Part shown: positions 37,707-50,487 of the stretch, piece after piece | Layout of the letters: every line of letters begins with the position of its first letter | Position numbering within the stretch: position 1 is the stretch's first letter | Assembly: GCA_037447655.1 (NCBI GenBank) | Contig: JBBHKE010000573.1 | Coordinates: 62,001 to 126,000 of the forward strand | DNA: 64,000 nt | From: Zygnema cylindricum | Lineage: Eukaryota; Streptophyta; Zygnematophyceae; Zygnematales; Zygnemataceae | Direction: 5' to 3' | Notes under the pieces: model-generated | The model's input: the letters and a program-made list of their open reading frames with translations, nothing else | Told to the model about the DNA's origin: nothing | The model's database searches: none | Position numbers and translations under genes: made by a program

Positions 37707-40700
37707 TTACGACGAGGCACATGCTGCGTTCATACTCAATCTCTTCCATATCGGAGATAACTGTACAATTGTCTTACCAGCCAGCCATAAGTGATTACCG
37801 CCACCTTGTGGAGTGTAATCGACCATCAATGAAAGCGAGTCGTACCCCACATAGCCTCTGCTGACGGCTCTCCCCGTCTCCACATCGTACAAAGAAAGCT
37901 TGCCCGAGCCTTCCCCCGGGGTTACAACGCCTTTCCCGGCCCACACGAAAGCAGGTCGATAAATGTGCCTGCTACGCCTTATTTGCGGACTCATGTGCCC
38001 AGACAGCCTATGCAAGGGCTGTGCCGGAGACCTTATGTCATGAATGAGGATTTCAGGATCGTGGCTGGCGGAAAGAAGGAGGTTCTCATTGGCTGGACTC
38101 CATTCAACCACATTGATTTCTGAAGCATGGGCGTCGTGAAGAGTATGCATGCATGGGGTCGGGATGCGCAGGTCCAGTATGCAAATGGCAGCATCAGCTC
38201 CACAATCAGCCAGTATGTTAAGATCCCTGCAATCATAAACACTTTCATATCAATAGCTAGAAAACAGTACCACTTTTCCTGGAGTAAGCTTCACAGCGTT
38301 GTGTCCTCAAGTCTTCCTCCAATTTTTCAAAATATGAAATGGGCAGAAAACTGGATACGAACGCAACAAAGGATCGGGGAAAAACTGTCGAATAAAAGAC
38401 ATATAGCATACGAATTGGATCGTTTGCATTTCTATCCTACCGGGTGACGTTTTTTTTTTTATCCACTTGTACAAATAAGTCTTTCTCTATCAGAAGCTCG
38501 TTACGACCAGCAGCCAATATGCCGAAAATTCAAACCCACAGACAGACTCTAGCCTCGATCCTAACTATTTAGTGATAAAGTTGCCAGTAGGATGACCTTT
38601 TTTTTACTCCTCAAACAGCGGTCAAAAAAAGGTCTATGGAATGTGAGACTCCATTGTAGAGGATACTGCCACTTGAGCATTGAAAAGCCTAACATAAGCA
38701 AAGAAGCTGGGTCGCTGCCATATCGTTATCGCTTTCCCATCAAAAATTCAAAAAAGAATCATGGGACAAAAATGTCAATCACGGCCAATTCATGCACATA
38801 TGTAAATACCTGAAACGGACTCCTCTCACTGCTGCACTGTGGTGATCTTCAATGGTGCGTTCCTTGGTAATGCCTGTCGGCCCAATCGTGCCGTAAGCGA
38901 GTGTTCCATCCTTCGATGCAGTTGCGAGTCTCAAACTCTTTTCGTGCATCCCAAAGATGCCCTGGGAATGGAGGTCATCTGCCTGGGCGACTATCTTCGG
39001 CGTGGTGCTCTGATTGGCTCGCGCCTGATGCTGTTGCTTGTTCAAGTCCCAAAGCACAACTGAATGGTCATTGGAACTAGTGAGCAGCAATGTGGCTTCT
39101 TCCTGCAATACACGGACCATCCCACGAAAAGATCATCAAGTTAGTCTCAAATGCCGATATTAGGCGGACCTATGAAAACTTCTTACCAAATTTACCCAAT
39201 TTTCTCTTCTAATTCTCCCCTGAGACTTTGTCTCTCATGGCTGCCCCAACAAATTACTTCCGTTCAGAGACATAGGTGGAAGATGAGTATGGCTTACAGT
39301 TTGTTCATAAAACAGAACCAGACCACAACATGAAGGAAAAAAAAGTGTACGAGCTCTAGTGCACACAAAATACAATTCTAGGTGCTCCCTCCATGGCATA
39401 ATGTCACGACATAGGCAGCCAAAACCACAAAACAAAAGAAACAAAAAAAACGTAGAATATATATATATACACACATATAACGACAAATGCAAAAACACAT
39501 GTCCAAATCATGTATAAAGCATTGAATGCACGGCTTAGACACTACATAAAAGCTTTTGAAACATACCATAAACTGCTCCGAAAGAAACTGGACTTGCGAT
39601 ATCCAGCCTCGTCCAGCTTTCCATGAGATCAATGGCTGTACGGAACTGTCTTCCTTCAAACCATGGCTCTCCATCCCATGTTTGCTTTCTGAATGAGACG
39701 TACCACTTTCCACTTTTATATTTTGAGAAGGAAAAACCGCAATTCTGCCTTGATGCCCACCAGCCACCAAAAGAGAGCGATTCCCACCAGCCATATCCAT
39801 ACTATATATTTTTGAAAGGGCGCAATCTTGCAGAAATCCTTCAACAACTTTGAATCCTGCAAGAGTTTTCTCCAAAGACTCCTTTTCATCAACTCCTCCC
39901 ACCCCTCCACTGCTACTGAGGAATCCCTCTGAACTCCCATCCTTTGAGCTTTTTTCCTCACACATGTATTTTAACACCGAAGAGTCATCGTAGAAAACCT
40001 GTTCCGTCTCTCCTTCCACCATTGTCTCCCCTTCTATTTGAGTCCCATTTAATATGCCATTGTGCTTATCTATTTGGTTCTCACCTTCAACAAAGCCCCT
40101 TATCCGCATGCTCCTACGAACCGGAAGAGTTTGAATTCTGTTCCCATTTGGCTTTTTCTTTGCAAGAATTTTCTTCTTCTCTGAGATGAATGGGTTTACA
40201 CCCGGTTCAATTCCAAGACTGAGTAAATATTCTTGGTTTTTTCGAATTCGTTCCAAGCGCTCTTGTTCATAAGGTGAAAGAGGGGCTTCATGTATCAGTG
40301 GAGGATGCTTTACTGCTTTCACTTTCTTATTTTTTTTCTTTCTATCTGTCACCTTTTTTATAAAGTTATTAGCGTTTATAATAGCCGGGAGGTTTGTCTT
40401 CTCTAAAGTGAAACTAGAGGACGGATTCTTAATGTGAAAAGAAGACGTTTTTACCCTAACTATAGGTCCAGAACCGTGAGAAGTTTGTGTACTTTTAAAG
40501 TACTTTTTTTCTGATTCGGAATCATCATTTTCTGTACTTTCTTTGGGGACTAAGTAACTGAAGGAAGTAAGACTGTCATTTATTTCAGTGCATTTTTTAG
40601 TTTTTAGTTCTGTAGAAGGTTTCCTGACAAAAATGTCAGTTAACGAGTTCACTTCTGAAGAAGCTTTGGCAACATTTTCTTCGTCTATTTCTAATGTTAT

Positions 40701-41051
40701 TTTTTCCTTTCCGATTGAAGTGGAAGTAAGCTTTGCCGAATTTTTACCGATGGATCTTGACTGTCTTTTATGAACTCCTACATTTTTCAAGTTTTTTATT
40801 AAAACTGGAGACTCTTCCTTTCTACCAGGGTTTAAGAATGAAGGCCGAGAAAGAGATTTGGTGTCAAAAAAGGGAGTTTTCTCAGAGTTATTCAGAGACT
40901 TCATGGTTCGTCCATTAGTGACAGTTTCCAGGAGCTTATGTTGAGCTGTTCCAAAAAGTGACGTCAGCGAAGTCTGCTTCAATTTCTTGCTGACATGGCC
41001 ATAGTCTAAAGTCTCACCAGTCCGATTGTATTGAGAAACTGAAGTGGCCAT
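37707..41051 (-). CDS. WD40-repeat protein, WDR76/CMR1-like, copy 1 (3 exons, 765 aa)
   Basis: Exons 41051-39567, 39102-38810 and 38226-37707 join in phase through GT-AG introns, giving 2298 bp with stop. The first ~240 residues are a disordered S/K/E-rich tail with a basic KKKNKKVKAVK patch. Next comes LSPYEQERLERIRKNQEYLL and then RRSMRIRG, the arrangement I associate with WDR76/yeast Cmr1. WD40 repeats follow from about residue 400 (IYSMDMAGGNRSLLVAGGHQ; LLLTSSNDHSVVLWDLN; INVVEWSPANENLLLSASHD...IHDIR). Proteins of this group, with DDB2, bind chromatin or damaged DNA and some serve as CUL4-DDB1 substrate receptors; AAICILDLR and IHDIR resemble DWD-type motifs. The last ~100 residues (YRPAFVWAGKGVVTPGEGSG) are less typical, so DDB2 or another nuclear WD40 protein is possible. 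E2F-type sites lie upstream. Confidence 0.8.
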
Positions 41052-41220
41052 TTCTGAGCGGGAAACACTTTCACTTAAGGAAGGAAGAAGATTATGAATG
41101 CCAAAAAAGAGTCAGAAAATATCGAACAGTTTTGCAGAAGCAAATTAATAGGCACCAACCGAAAAAAAAATGCTTCGTAAGGTTTATAATTCCGTAGTTT
41201 GCCAGTTCTGTTTGCTATCG

Positions 41221-41316
41221 ACAAATTTGCAGGTAGGAAAAGAGAAGGGTTTGTACTTTGACAATGTTACAAATCTGCAGGCAGGAAAAGAGAAGGGTTT
41301 GATATTCGACAATGGG
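41221..41316. repeat. 48-bp tandem duplication present only in copy 1
   Basis: Units 41221-41268 and 41269-41316 share acaaat(t/c)tgcagg, then taggaaaagagaagggtttg or the caggaaaa variant. Copy 2 has a single unit. It lies about 170-265 bp upstream of the WD40 start codon. Confidence 0.9.
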
Positions 41317-41443
41317 AAACAGCTAAATTTAAGATGTTAAGGACATTTATGTTACCGAAAAACAAACAGTACCAAAACATTGTTATTGTACTTTCACGAA
41401 AAAACACTGTCGAACCACTCAAGTTTTGAATTTTGAATCCAAA

Positions 41444-41474
41444 TTTGGCGCCAAAAAGTTGAACATTGGCGCCA
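41444..41474. promoter_or_regulatory. Paired E2F-type palindromes upstream of WD40 copy 1
   Basis: TTTGGCGCCAAA at 41444-41455 is a perfect palindromic E2F consensus (TTTSSCGC on both strands). A second TTGGCGCCA lies at 41466-41474. They are 390-420 bp upstream of the ATG. E2F control is common for plant DNA-replication and DNA-damage genes, so S-phase or damage-linked expression is a reasonable inference. Confidence 0.7.
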
Positions 41475-41483
41475 TTTGGCTGA

Positions 41484-42218
41484 GGGTGTGGTTACATCCG
41501 AAAAGTGAGGTTTATTACAGAATTCTGTACTTGACCGTACCATGACGTACTATATTTTCGTGAGTTTTTTTGAAAAAAACATTACAAAAAATAAGATTAC
41601 GATTCTCCAAGGATCCAGGAGAAAAAATCGACCGTCCGATTATATTTTGGTCTTCATCCGCGAAGCAATCGCTCCACCTGCCTCAGTAATGGGGAACCTA
41701 CCTCACGGAGGTGAGTGCACCATCACAGAACGTGTAAAATCGTTACACGTGGACGATAGATACGTGTAACGACGAAAATATAAAATATTCACACGTCCCC
41801 AAAGTCACGTGCCTTCGGACAAGGCGACAGTAAAATCTTTGCCGAAAAGTAGTATGCGCCTTCTTGCCAGAAATAGTACAATTTTTACCTTCCTTAAGAA
41901 GCACGGTTTTTGCCTTTCTTACAGCTTCATGGCTTCGAGCGCTATTTTTTGTCGTTTGTTTTGAAACACAAATTCAATTTGCGAAAGTACACGTACATGA
42001 TACGCAAGTACAGATTTTGAAACGAAATTGGTCGGTTTCGAAATCTTTGACGATTTTAGAGATTGGATCCACAACTTACGTGGAGCCACTCAAATTGAAC
42101 CACGTATATAAAAGCTTATTTACAAATGTTACGCGATGAAACCGAGGCCTCTGTATTACAAAAATAGTGCTGTCCGTACTATTACAAAGACCTCATGATG
42201 TAACCAGTAACCACACCC
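41484..42218. mobile_element. PIF/Harbinger-like non-autonomous element, TSD tga
   Basis: Ends GGGTGTGGTTAC and GTAACCACACCC are flanked by tga at 41481-41483 and 42219-42221. The 3-bp TSD and G-rich start fit PIF/Harbinger. Internal gaaaagtgaggtttattac is shared with the element at 42583. The corresponding site in duplicate copy 2 (50487/50488) has no element. No transposase frame. Confidence 0.8.
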
Positions 42219-42582
42219 TGATTCATTAATTCTTGATCGAGGACCGTACATCTACTCATTTCAAATTTTTAATGTACCATATAGCTTTCTATGTTACTGA
42301 AATATGTTTCTGATTCGACGACCGAAAAAATTGAATTTAGAATGTACGGTGCGGCAATTTATCCTACACTTTTCATGGTACGGTACACTTTTGATAGTAG
42401 GGTAAGAGTGGCGTTCCATCATGAAATTATGTGATCGTACGGCCAACTCTACGGGCTGTTAAATTGTAGACGATGTTCCATTGCGTAGAGCTTGTAAACC
42501 ACGTGTTCTAAATTGAGTGGCACCACGTAAGTTACGATCCGATACTGAATATCCTTAAAGAATTTTTGACATCAACAATTTA

Positions 42583-43344
42583 GGGTGAACCTCTATCAGA
42601 CGAAAAGTGAGGTTTATTACTGGAAAAAGTGCATTCTCGTACAGGTCCAGCTCATTTCGTACATGGCTGTAGTGTTTTTTTTATAAAAAACATGATTACA
42701 AGAGATTCGATAAGATTCTCCAAACTTTTGGGCGACAAAGTCGACCGTCCGATTATGTGTATTTGAAGCGAACGCTCCTTCTGTCCAGTGTCTGGCGACT
42801 CTCCTCAACTCTCCTCGGGAGGAGACTAGCTAGAAATTGGATGTGAAAAATTTTAACGCGTGGAATGGTCACGTGCGATCCAGAATAGAAACCTTGCAAG
42901 TGGCATACGCCACGCGCCTTCGAACATATTCCACACGTCTTCGGACAGGCGGGAATCAAATCCTAAGGAAAACCAGGAGAAAATCTTTGTCGAAGAATGT
43001 GCCGTGACGCCTCCTCCACCATCCATTGACATCCAAAACTTGCGGCGCCACGATGAAACACGAACGACAAAACAACGATAAAAAAGACAAAACACGAACG
43101 TACAAATTGTACATTCACGTAGTTTAATTTTGCGGCTAGCTGTACGGATACGACTTCAGATATTGTGCTTTTGGAATATTTGACATGTTCAACGTCAGAA
43201 CATGAACTTACGTGCATCCAATCAAAAGAAAGTACAAACGCGATAGATTCTTTGTTGACACGACTTGATGGAGAAGTGAACGAAATATCACTGTTAGTAA
43301 ACGTATCCGTACGATTACTGTCGGATCCTGATTGAGGTTCACCC
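42583..43344. mobile_element. PIF/Harbinger-like non-autonomous element, TSD tta
   Basis: Ends GGGTGAACCTC and GAGGTTCACCC are flanked by tta (42580-42582, 43345-43347). It has the same subterminal block as the 41484 element. Overlapping short frames on both strands (42753-43217) are not conserved with its relatives and I do not call them genes. Confidence 0.8.
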
Positions 43345-43889
43345 TTACCTTCAAATCTTCATTTGCTTAACATGTGTTTGCGTGCCAACATACGACAAAA
43401 CTTTCGTACTTTTTGCAGACGCCAATCTTCTACGCCAACTCGTTTTTTAAGTTTCCTGTTTCGAACATGACGAAAGTCCTTTGCCATAAATAGTGTGACG
43501 AAAGAGCGTTGCCAAAAATAGTGTGACGAAAGAGCGTTGCCACAAATAGCGCGAAGAAGGAGTTTTGCGGAATTTTTATTTTATTTTCGGTTGCATCTTT
43601 AAAGGTACATATCATGTGCAAATTTTGTGAATTTCGTTGGTAATCCATCGTGACAAGTAGCTTAATCGTCCGACGTGTCGCAACTATTTCTTTTTTGTAG
43701 GTGTTGGGTTGTCACCTATAGAAAAATTGAAGCGAATGCCTCACAAATGAATATCCAACGGCCAGTGTTACCTCCCACACCTTTCGAGAGTATTGGCAAG
43801 ATTCTTTGTAATGTTTTACGCTTATAAACACAAATTAAGCAGTAAAACGTGGTACGGATAGGAGCCGATTTCTGTAACGCCACCATAAG

Positions 43890-45268
43890 GGTAACATTCC
43901 ATTAGAGTAAAAGTGGGGTTTATTACTAGATGCCGTACGTTTTTGTATAGATTCGTACCACTTTTTTTTTTGTCAGATGAAACATGTTAACCGGGTAGCT
44001 GTCAAGATGCTCCAATGTTATACGCGTAAGTATTGACCGTTGGAATGTTTCACTTTTTCAGATCAACAAAGAAATCGCGTAGATCATCCTGTGTGAAGAA
44101 ACTCGAGTTGCTTTACACTGGTTGTGTACCATAGGTACACCTGAAAAGGCAGAAAATTATCCACCTCCAACACGCGATCACATGCCTACACTTCGTACAT
44201 GCCATGTGCCTCTTGGAATGCTAGATGCAAGTAAACCGAAAGTATACACCCATGCTCTGTCTAACATCCACCGACCTTCAAAGTTTGTCGCGTCTTTTTG
44301 CCATTCTGTTTCAAAATTTTCATTTTCATTTTCAAAATTAAATTCTAGCCGGAAAATTTTAGTACGAACCATTAAGTACCTCCGCTTGTCCAGATAATAC
44401 CTTCAGATATTCCGTTTGAAAAAAGTAGTTTCAGATTTTCAAAATGTGAACACTAACCTACTTGGCACCAATCATTATTGTGAAAGGTTGTTACTGGCCA
44501 GACAAAATGGAGCGCACTGCGAGTAAGTAAACCTGTCATAAGACGTTTCCTTACGTTTATTGGGATCACCTAATGGAATCGAGGCCACTCCCATCTCCAT
44601 TATCTCTACGAAGGGAATCTTTTTCAATTATGTAAACCATTTTCTATCTCTACACATATGCATAGATGCTCCTAAGTCAATGATCCAACCATCCTCGGGT
44701 GATTCTTTCATACTTCTGAAGGCACACTTTTGCCTTCTTGGAATTTATGTCTAATGGAATCGAGGCCTAAGGCCTCTTCTCCATTAGGCGCCGACAGTAA
44801 TCGTAGAATACGTTTAGTGGTAGCATTATTTTGTTCACTTCTCCATCAGGTCGTGTTAACGAGAAATCTATCGTCTACGTGCTTTATTTCGATTAGAACC
44901 ACGTATTCATGTTTAGACGACAAGCACAGTAGAAGATTCCAAAAGCACCAAATTTGAAACTCGTATTTGTACGACTACCCGCAAATTAAAATTATGTGAA
45001 TGTACACTTTGTATGTTCGTGTTTTGACGTTTTTGTTATTGTTTTTTCGCTCGTATTTTGTCGTTGAAAATTTGAAAAAAGTAGGCCCGACAAATCTCGG
45101 ATGTCAATGGATGGTGAAGTGGGCGTCACGCGACATTCTTCATTTTTTGGTGGTTTTCTGTGGATCTGGTTTCAGCTTGTCCGAAAGCGCGTGGCCTATG
45201 TCTGAAGGCTAGTGGCCTGTGCCACATGTAAGGTTCCTATCTCACATCCATCGTGGATTGTACGTCAC
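43890..45268. mobile_element. Remnants of further Harbinger-like elements, cut by duplication copy 2
   Basis: A left-end-like GGGTAACATTCCATTAGAG follows taa at 43886-43888, then agtaaaagtggggtttatta as in the complete relatives. From about 44990 to 45268 the sequence matches the interior of 42583-43344 in reverse orientation (gatgtcaatggatggtg; cttgtccgaaagcgcgtggc). It stops abruptly at 45268, where duplication copy 2 begins. The piece between is poorly defined. Confidence 0.6.
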
Positions 45269-46767
45269 CTAATTTGGGCCATAAAAAATGTATGATATTT
45301 TCTTTTGTGGCTGTTTTTTTTTTTCTTTTGAATATTTAGCAAGCATGTTTCATAGCTCTTTTTGCAGTGATGCCAGACAACATTTTTACCATATAAACGT
45401 CTGACGAATGTTTTTGCACCAGTTAAAGTTTAAATTTAGATAAGTATGCGTCATTGGTACGCCCGTACATGTGCAGGTGGATGAAATCGTCCACCTGTAT
45501 GCTTTCAAAGTACAGAAATGCACTGATCATGTATGTATGGATGTATGGAATACTCAGTACCTGGACTTTTTGAACATTTTAATTCTGGAATTTGGGCCAG
45601 AATTATATATATATTTTTTTTCATGATGCAACTTTTAACCGTCAGTATAACTTATCAGAATTTATTTGTTGGCTAAGAGGGTGTCTGATAGAATATGAAA
45701 TGAAACTTCAATGACATAGCCTTAACAATTTTGGCTCAAGTTGAGAGATATATAATGATAATATAAGTATAAAAAGACAAACTGACCTTCCGAGAAGAGC
45801 AAGATATACTGTCTATTTGCACTAGATACTTGGAAGAGAAAATCGGAATATGACCTTGAAAGGTGTCAAACTGATGTTAAAACGCTGAAACTGCAATAAA
45901 CTCTTAATTCTTCCTGGGTATCAGTTGTGACCTAACACTGCTACCGGTGCAAAACAGCTCTGGTGGTTCTTGTGGCACTTCAACCTGTTAAATGTCGGAC
46001 ATTTGTGCATAACAGCTCTAGTATGCTTGCTTGACACGCCGACAGCGTCCAAAATTTCTTTTGGCAACTTAACTCTAGTGATCACATCATAGCCCTGTTT
46101 TGTTCCAGGAATAAGATAAGCTCCATCAGGCATTTAGGCGTTTTGTTGTTGTTGTAATATGGTGTCCCTTCATTCAACAACAAGTTACAAGATGGAAACA
46201 ACTCTCTTGCCTTTTCCTTAATTTTTATAAGACCGTCTAACAAAACCGTTTCTGTTCGGATGGGTATCCACTATTCCACCAATTGGTATCTGATGGGCCG
46301 TTTCGAGCTGCAAGTGCACACGTCTTCTTCTTGGCCGTAAATGTGCATGGAGGTGCAGGGTTTCATGTGGCGGCACGCTAGTGAGAACTTGAAGTTTGCA
46401 ACATCCTGTCTGCTCATTGCCTGAGCATAGTTACTACCATGGAGAAGTCCCAAGTAAAGTCAAAAAGTATGTTTTGTTCCAAAAAGAATACAAGAATGAT
46501 TACCATTGACAAAAAAATTAAGGGCATGACTATACTTGAGATTTTGTAGACATCAAGCCCCAATTTTGCATCTCATTGGTTAATGTAATTCAACCTTAAA
46601 TAAAAACGAAACATAATGATGCCAAAGGCGAATGATCATACAAAAGAATTTAGTTGACAATCGGTAAAATTCATTTTGAGGCGATATTCTAATTATTCTG
46701 AATTCGCAGGCCCACGAATATTAAAAGCTACAACTTTTGCTAAAAAAGTGACGGGAAAACATTATGG

Positions 46768-49700
46768 TTACGACGAGGCACATGCTGCGTTCATACTCAA
46801 TCTCTTCCATATCGGAGATAACTGTACAATTGTCTTACCAGCCAGCCATAAGTGATTACCGCCACCTTGTGGAGTGTAATCGACCATCAATGAAAGCGAG
46901 TCGTACCCCACATAGCCTCTGCTGACGGCTCTCCCCGTCTCCACATCGTACAAAGAAAGCTTGCCCGAGCCTTCCCCCGGGGTTACAACGCCTTTCCCGG
47001 CCCACACGAAAGCAGGTCGATAAATGTGCCTGCTACGCCTTATTTGCGGACTCATGTGCCCAGACAGCCTATGCAAGGGCTGTGCCGGAGACCTTATGTC
47101 ATGAATGAGGATTTCAGGATCGTGGCTGGCGGAAAGAAGGAGGTTCTCATTGGCTGGACTCCATTCAACCACATTGATTTCTGAAGCATGGGCGTCGTGA
47201 AGAGTATGCATGCATGGGGTCGGGATGCGCAGGTCCAGTATGCAAATGGCAGCATCAGCTCCACAATCAGCCAGTATGTTAAGATCCCTGCAATCATAAA
47301 CACTTTCATATCAATAGCTAGAAAACAGTACCACTTTTCCTGGAGTAAGCTTCACAGCGTTGTGTCCTCAAGTCTTCCTCCAATTTTTCAAAATATGAAA
47401 TGGGCAGAAAACTGGATACGAACGCAACAAAGGATCGGGGAAAAACTGTCGAATAAAAGACATATAGCATACGAATTGGATCGTTTGCATTTCTATCCTA
47501 CCGGGTGACGTTTTTTTTTTTATCCACTTGTACAAATAAGTCTTTCTCTATCAGAAGCTCGTTACGACCAGCAGCCAATATGCCGAAAATTCAAACCCAC
47601 AGACAGACTCTAGCCTCGATCCTAACTATTTAGTGATAAAGTTGCCAGTAGGATGACCTTTTTTTTACTCCTCAAACAGCGGTCAAAAAAAGGTCTATGG
47701 AATGTGAGACTCCATTGTAGAGGATACTGCCACTTGAGCATTGAAAAGCCTAACATAAGCAAAGAAGCTGGGTCGCTGCCATATCGTTATCGCTTTCCCA
47801 TCAAAAATTCAAAAAAGACTCATGGGACAAAAATGTCAATCACTGCCAATTCATGCACATATGTAAATACCTGAAACGGACTCCTCTCACTGCTGCACTG
47901 TGGTGATCTTCAATGGTGCGTTCCTTGGTAATGCCTGTCGGCCCAATCGTGCCGTAAGCGAGTGTTCCATCCTTCGATGCAGTTGCGAGTCTCAAACTCT
48001 TTTCGTGCATCCCAAAGATGCCCTGGGAATGGAGGTCATCTGCCTGGGCGACTATCTTCGGCGTGGTGCTCTGATTGGCTCGCGCCTGATGCTGTTGCTT
48101 GTTCAAGTCCCAAAGCACAACTGAATGGTCATTGGAACTAGTGAGCAGCAATGTGGCTTCTTCCTGCAATACACGGACCATCCCACGAAAAGATCATCAA
48201 GTTAGTCTCAAATGCCGATATTAGGCGGACCTATGAAAACTTCTTACCAAATTTACCCAATTTTCTCTTCTAATTCTCCCCTGAGACTTTGTCTCTCATG
48301 GCTGCCCCAACAAATTACTTCCGTTCAGAGACATAGGTGGAAGATGAGTATGGCTTACAGTTTGTTCATAAAACAGAACCAGACCACAACATGAAGGAAA
48401 AAAAAGTGTACGAGCTCTAGTGCACACAAAATACAATTCTAGGTGCTCCCTCCATGGCATAATGTCACGACATAGGCAGCCAAAACCACAAAACAAAAGA
48501 AACAAAAAAAACGTAGAATATATATATATACACACATATAACGACAAATGCAAAAACACATGTCCAAATCATGTATAAAGCATTGAATGCACGGCTTAGA
48601 CACTACATAAAAGCTTTTGAAACATACCATAAACTGCTCCGAAAGAAACTGGACTTGCGATATCCAGCCTCGTCCAGCTTTCCATGAGATCAATGGCTGT
48701 ACGGAACTGTCTTCCTTCAAACCATGGCTCTCCATCCCATGTTTGCTTTCTGAATGAGACGTACCACTTTCCACTTTTATATTTTGAGAAGGAAAAACCG
48801 CAATTCTGCCTTGATGCCCACCAGCCACCAAAAGAGAGCGATTCCCACCAGCCATATCCATACTATATATTTTTGAAAGGGCGCAATCTTGCAGAAATCC
48901 TTCAACAACTTTGAATCCTGCAAGAGTTTTCTCCAAAGACTCCTTTTCATCAACTCCTCCCACCCCTCCACTGCTACTGAGGAATCCCTCTGAACTCCCA
49001 TCCTTTGAGCTTTTTTCCTCACACATGTATTTTAACACCGAAGAGTCATCGTAGAAAACCTGTTCCGTCTCTCCTTCCACCATTGTCTCCCCTTCTATTT
49101 GAGTCCCATTTAATATGCCATTGTGCTTATCTATTTGGTTCTCACCTTCAACAAAGCCCCTTATCCGCATGCTCCTACGAACCGGAAGAGTTTGAATTCT
49201 GTTCCCATTTGGCTTTTTCTTTGCAAGAATTTTCTTCTTCTCTGAGATGAATGGGTTTACACCCGGTTCAATTCCAAGACTGAGTAAATATTCTTGGTTT
49301 TTTCGAATTCGTTCCAAGCGCTCTTGTTCATAAGGTGAAAGAGGGGCTTCATGTATCAGTGGAGGATGCTTTACTGCTTTCACTTTCTTATTTTTTTTCT
49401 TTCTATCTGTCACCTTTTTTATAAAGTTATTAGCGTTTATAATAGCCGGGAGGTTTGTCTTCTCTAAAGTGAAACTAGAGGACGGATTCTTAATGTGAAA
49501 AGAAGACGTTTTTACCCTAACTATAGGTCCAGAACCGTGAGAAGTTTGTGTACTTTTAAAGTACTTTTTTTCTGATTCGGAATCATCATTTTCTGTACTT
49601 TCTTTGGGGACTAAGTAACTGAAGGAAGTAAGACTGTCATTTATTTCAGTGCATTTTTTAGTTTTTAGTTCTGTAGAAGGTTTCCTGACAAAAATGTCAG

Positions 49701-50112
49701 TTAACGAGTTCACTTCTGAAGAAGCTTTGGCAACATTTTCTTCGTCTATTTCTAATGTTATTTTTTCCTTTCCAATTGAAGTGGAAGTAAGCTTTGCCGA
49801 ATTTTTACCGATGGATCTTGACTGTCTTTTATGAACTCCTACATTTTTCAAGTTTTTTATTAAAACTGGAGACTCTTCCTTTCTACCAGGGTTTAAGAAT
49901 GAAGGCCGAGAAAGAGATTTGGTGTCAAAAAAGGGAGTTTTCTCAGAGTTATTCAGAGACTTCATGGTTCGTCCATTAGTGACAGTTTCCAGGAGCTTAT
50001 GTTGAGCTGTTCCAAAAAGTGACGTCAGCGAAGTCTGCTTCAATTTCTTGCTGACGTGGCCATAGTCTAAAGTCTCACCAGTCCGATTGTATTGAGAAAC
50101 TGAAGTGGCCAT
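46768..50112 (-). CDS. WD40-repeat protein, WDR76/CMR1-like, copy 2 (3 exons, 765 aa)
   Basis: Exons 50112-48628, 48163-47871 and 47287-46768, with the same splice sites as copy 1. The only coding differences I found are two synonymous ones: Ile ATC/ATT in the SIGKEK segment and His CAT/CAC in YGHVSKK. The predicted proteins are therefore identical. Both have intact reading frames, promoter-proximal sequence and E2F-type sites. Either the duplication is very recent and both copies work, or it reflects gene conversion or an assembly artefact. The functional assignment and its uncertainty are those of copy 1. Confidence 0.8.
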
Positions 50113-50456
50113 TTCTGAGCGGGAAACACTTTCACTTAAGGAAGGAAGAAGATTATGAATGCCAAAAAAGAGTCAGAAAATATCGAACAGTTTTGCAGAA
50201 GCAAATTAATAGGCACCAACCGAAAAAAAAATGCTTCGTAAGGTTTATAATTCCGTAGTTTGCCAGTTCTGTTTGCTATCGACAAATTTGCAGGTAGGAA
50301 AAGAGAAGGGTTTGATATTCGACAATGGGAAACAGCTAAATTTAAGATGTTAAGGACATTTATGTTACCGAAAAACAAACAGTACCAAAACATTGTTATT
50401 GTACTTTCACGAAAAAACACTGTCGAACCACTCAAGTTTTGAATTTTGAATCCAAA

Positions 50457-50487
50457 TTTGGCGCCAAAAAGTTGAACATTGGCGCCA
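50457..50487. promoter_or_regulatory. Paired E2F-type palindromes upstream of WD40 copy 2
   Basis: TTTGGCGCCAAA at 50457-50468 and TTGGCGCCA at 50479-50487, preserved exactly as in copy 1. The right edge of the near-identical duplicated block falls immediately after the second site. Confidence 0.7.

Larger units (their letters stand above)
36208..42385. repeat. Segmental duplication, copy 1
   Basis: 36208-41474 matches 45269-50487 almost base for base, at a constant offset of 9061 bp (9013 bp after a 48-bp tandem duplication present only in copy 1). I found four single-base differences in about 5.2 kb. Beyond a 735-bp Harbinger-like insertion unique to copy 1, similarity resumes at 42221-42385, matching 50488-50658, but there it is clearly lower. 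The left edge is sharp at ctaatttgggcc. Confidence 0.95.

Noticed and set aside
37707-41051. Annotation of the WD40 gene strictly as DDB2
   Set aside because: The YEQERLERIRKN and RRSMRIRG motifs point more to WDR76/Cmr1, and the canonical DDB2 zinc-finger or UV-lesion-binding segments were not seen.
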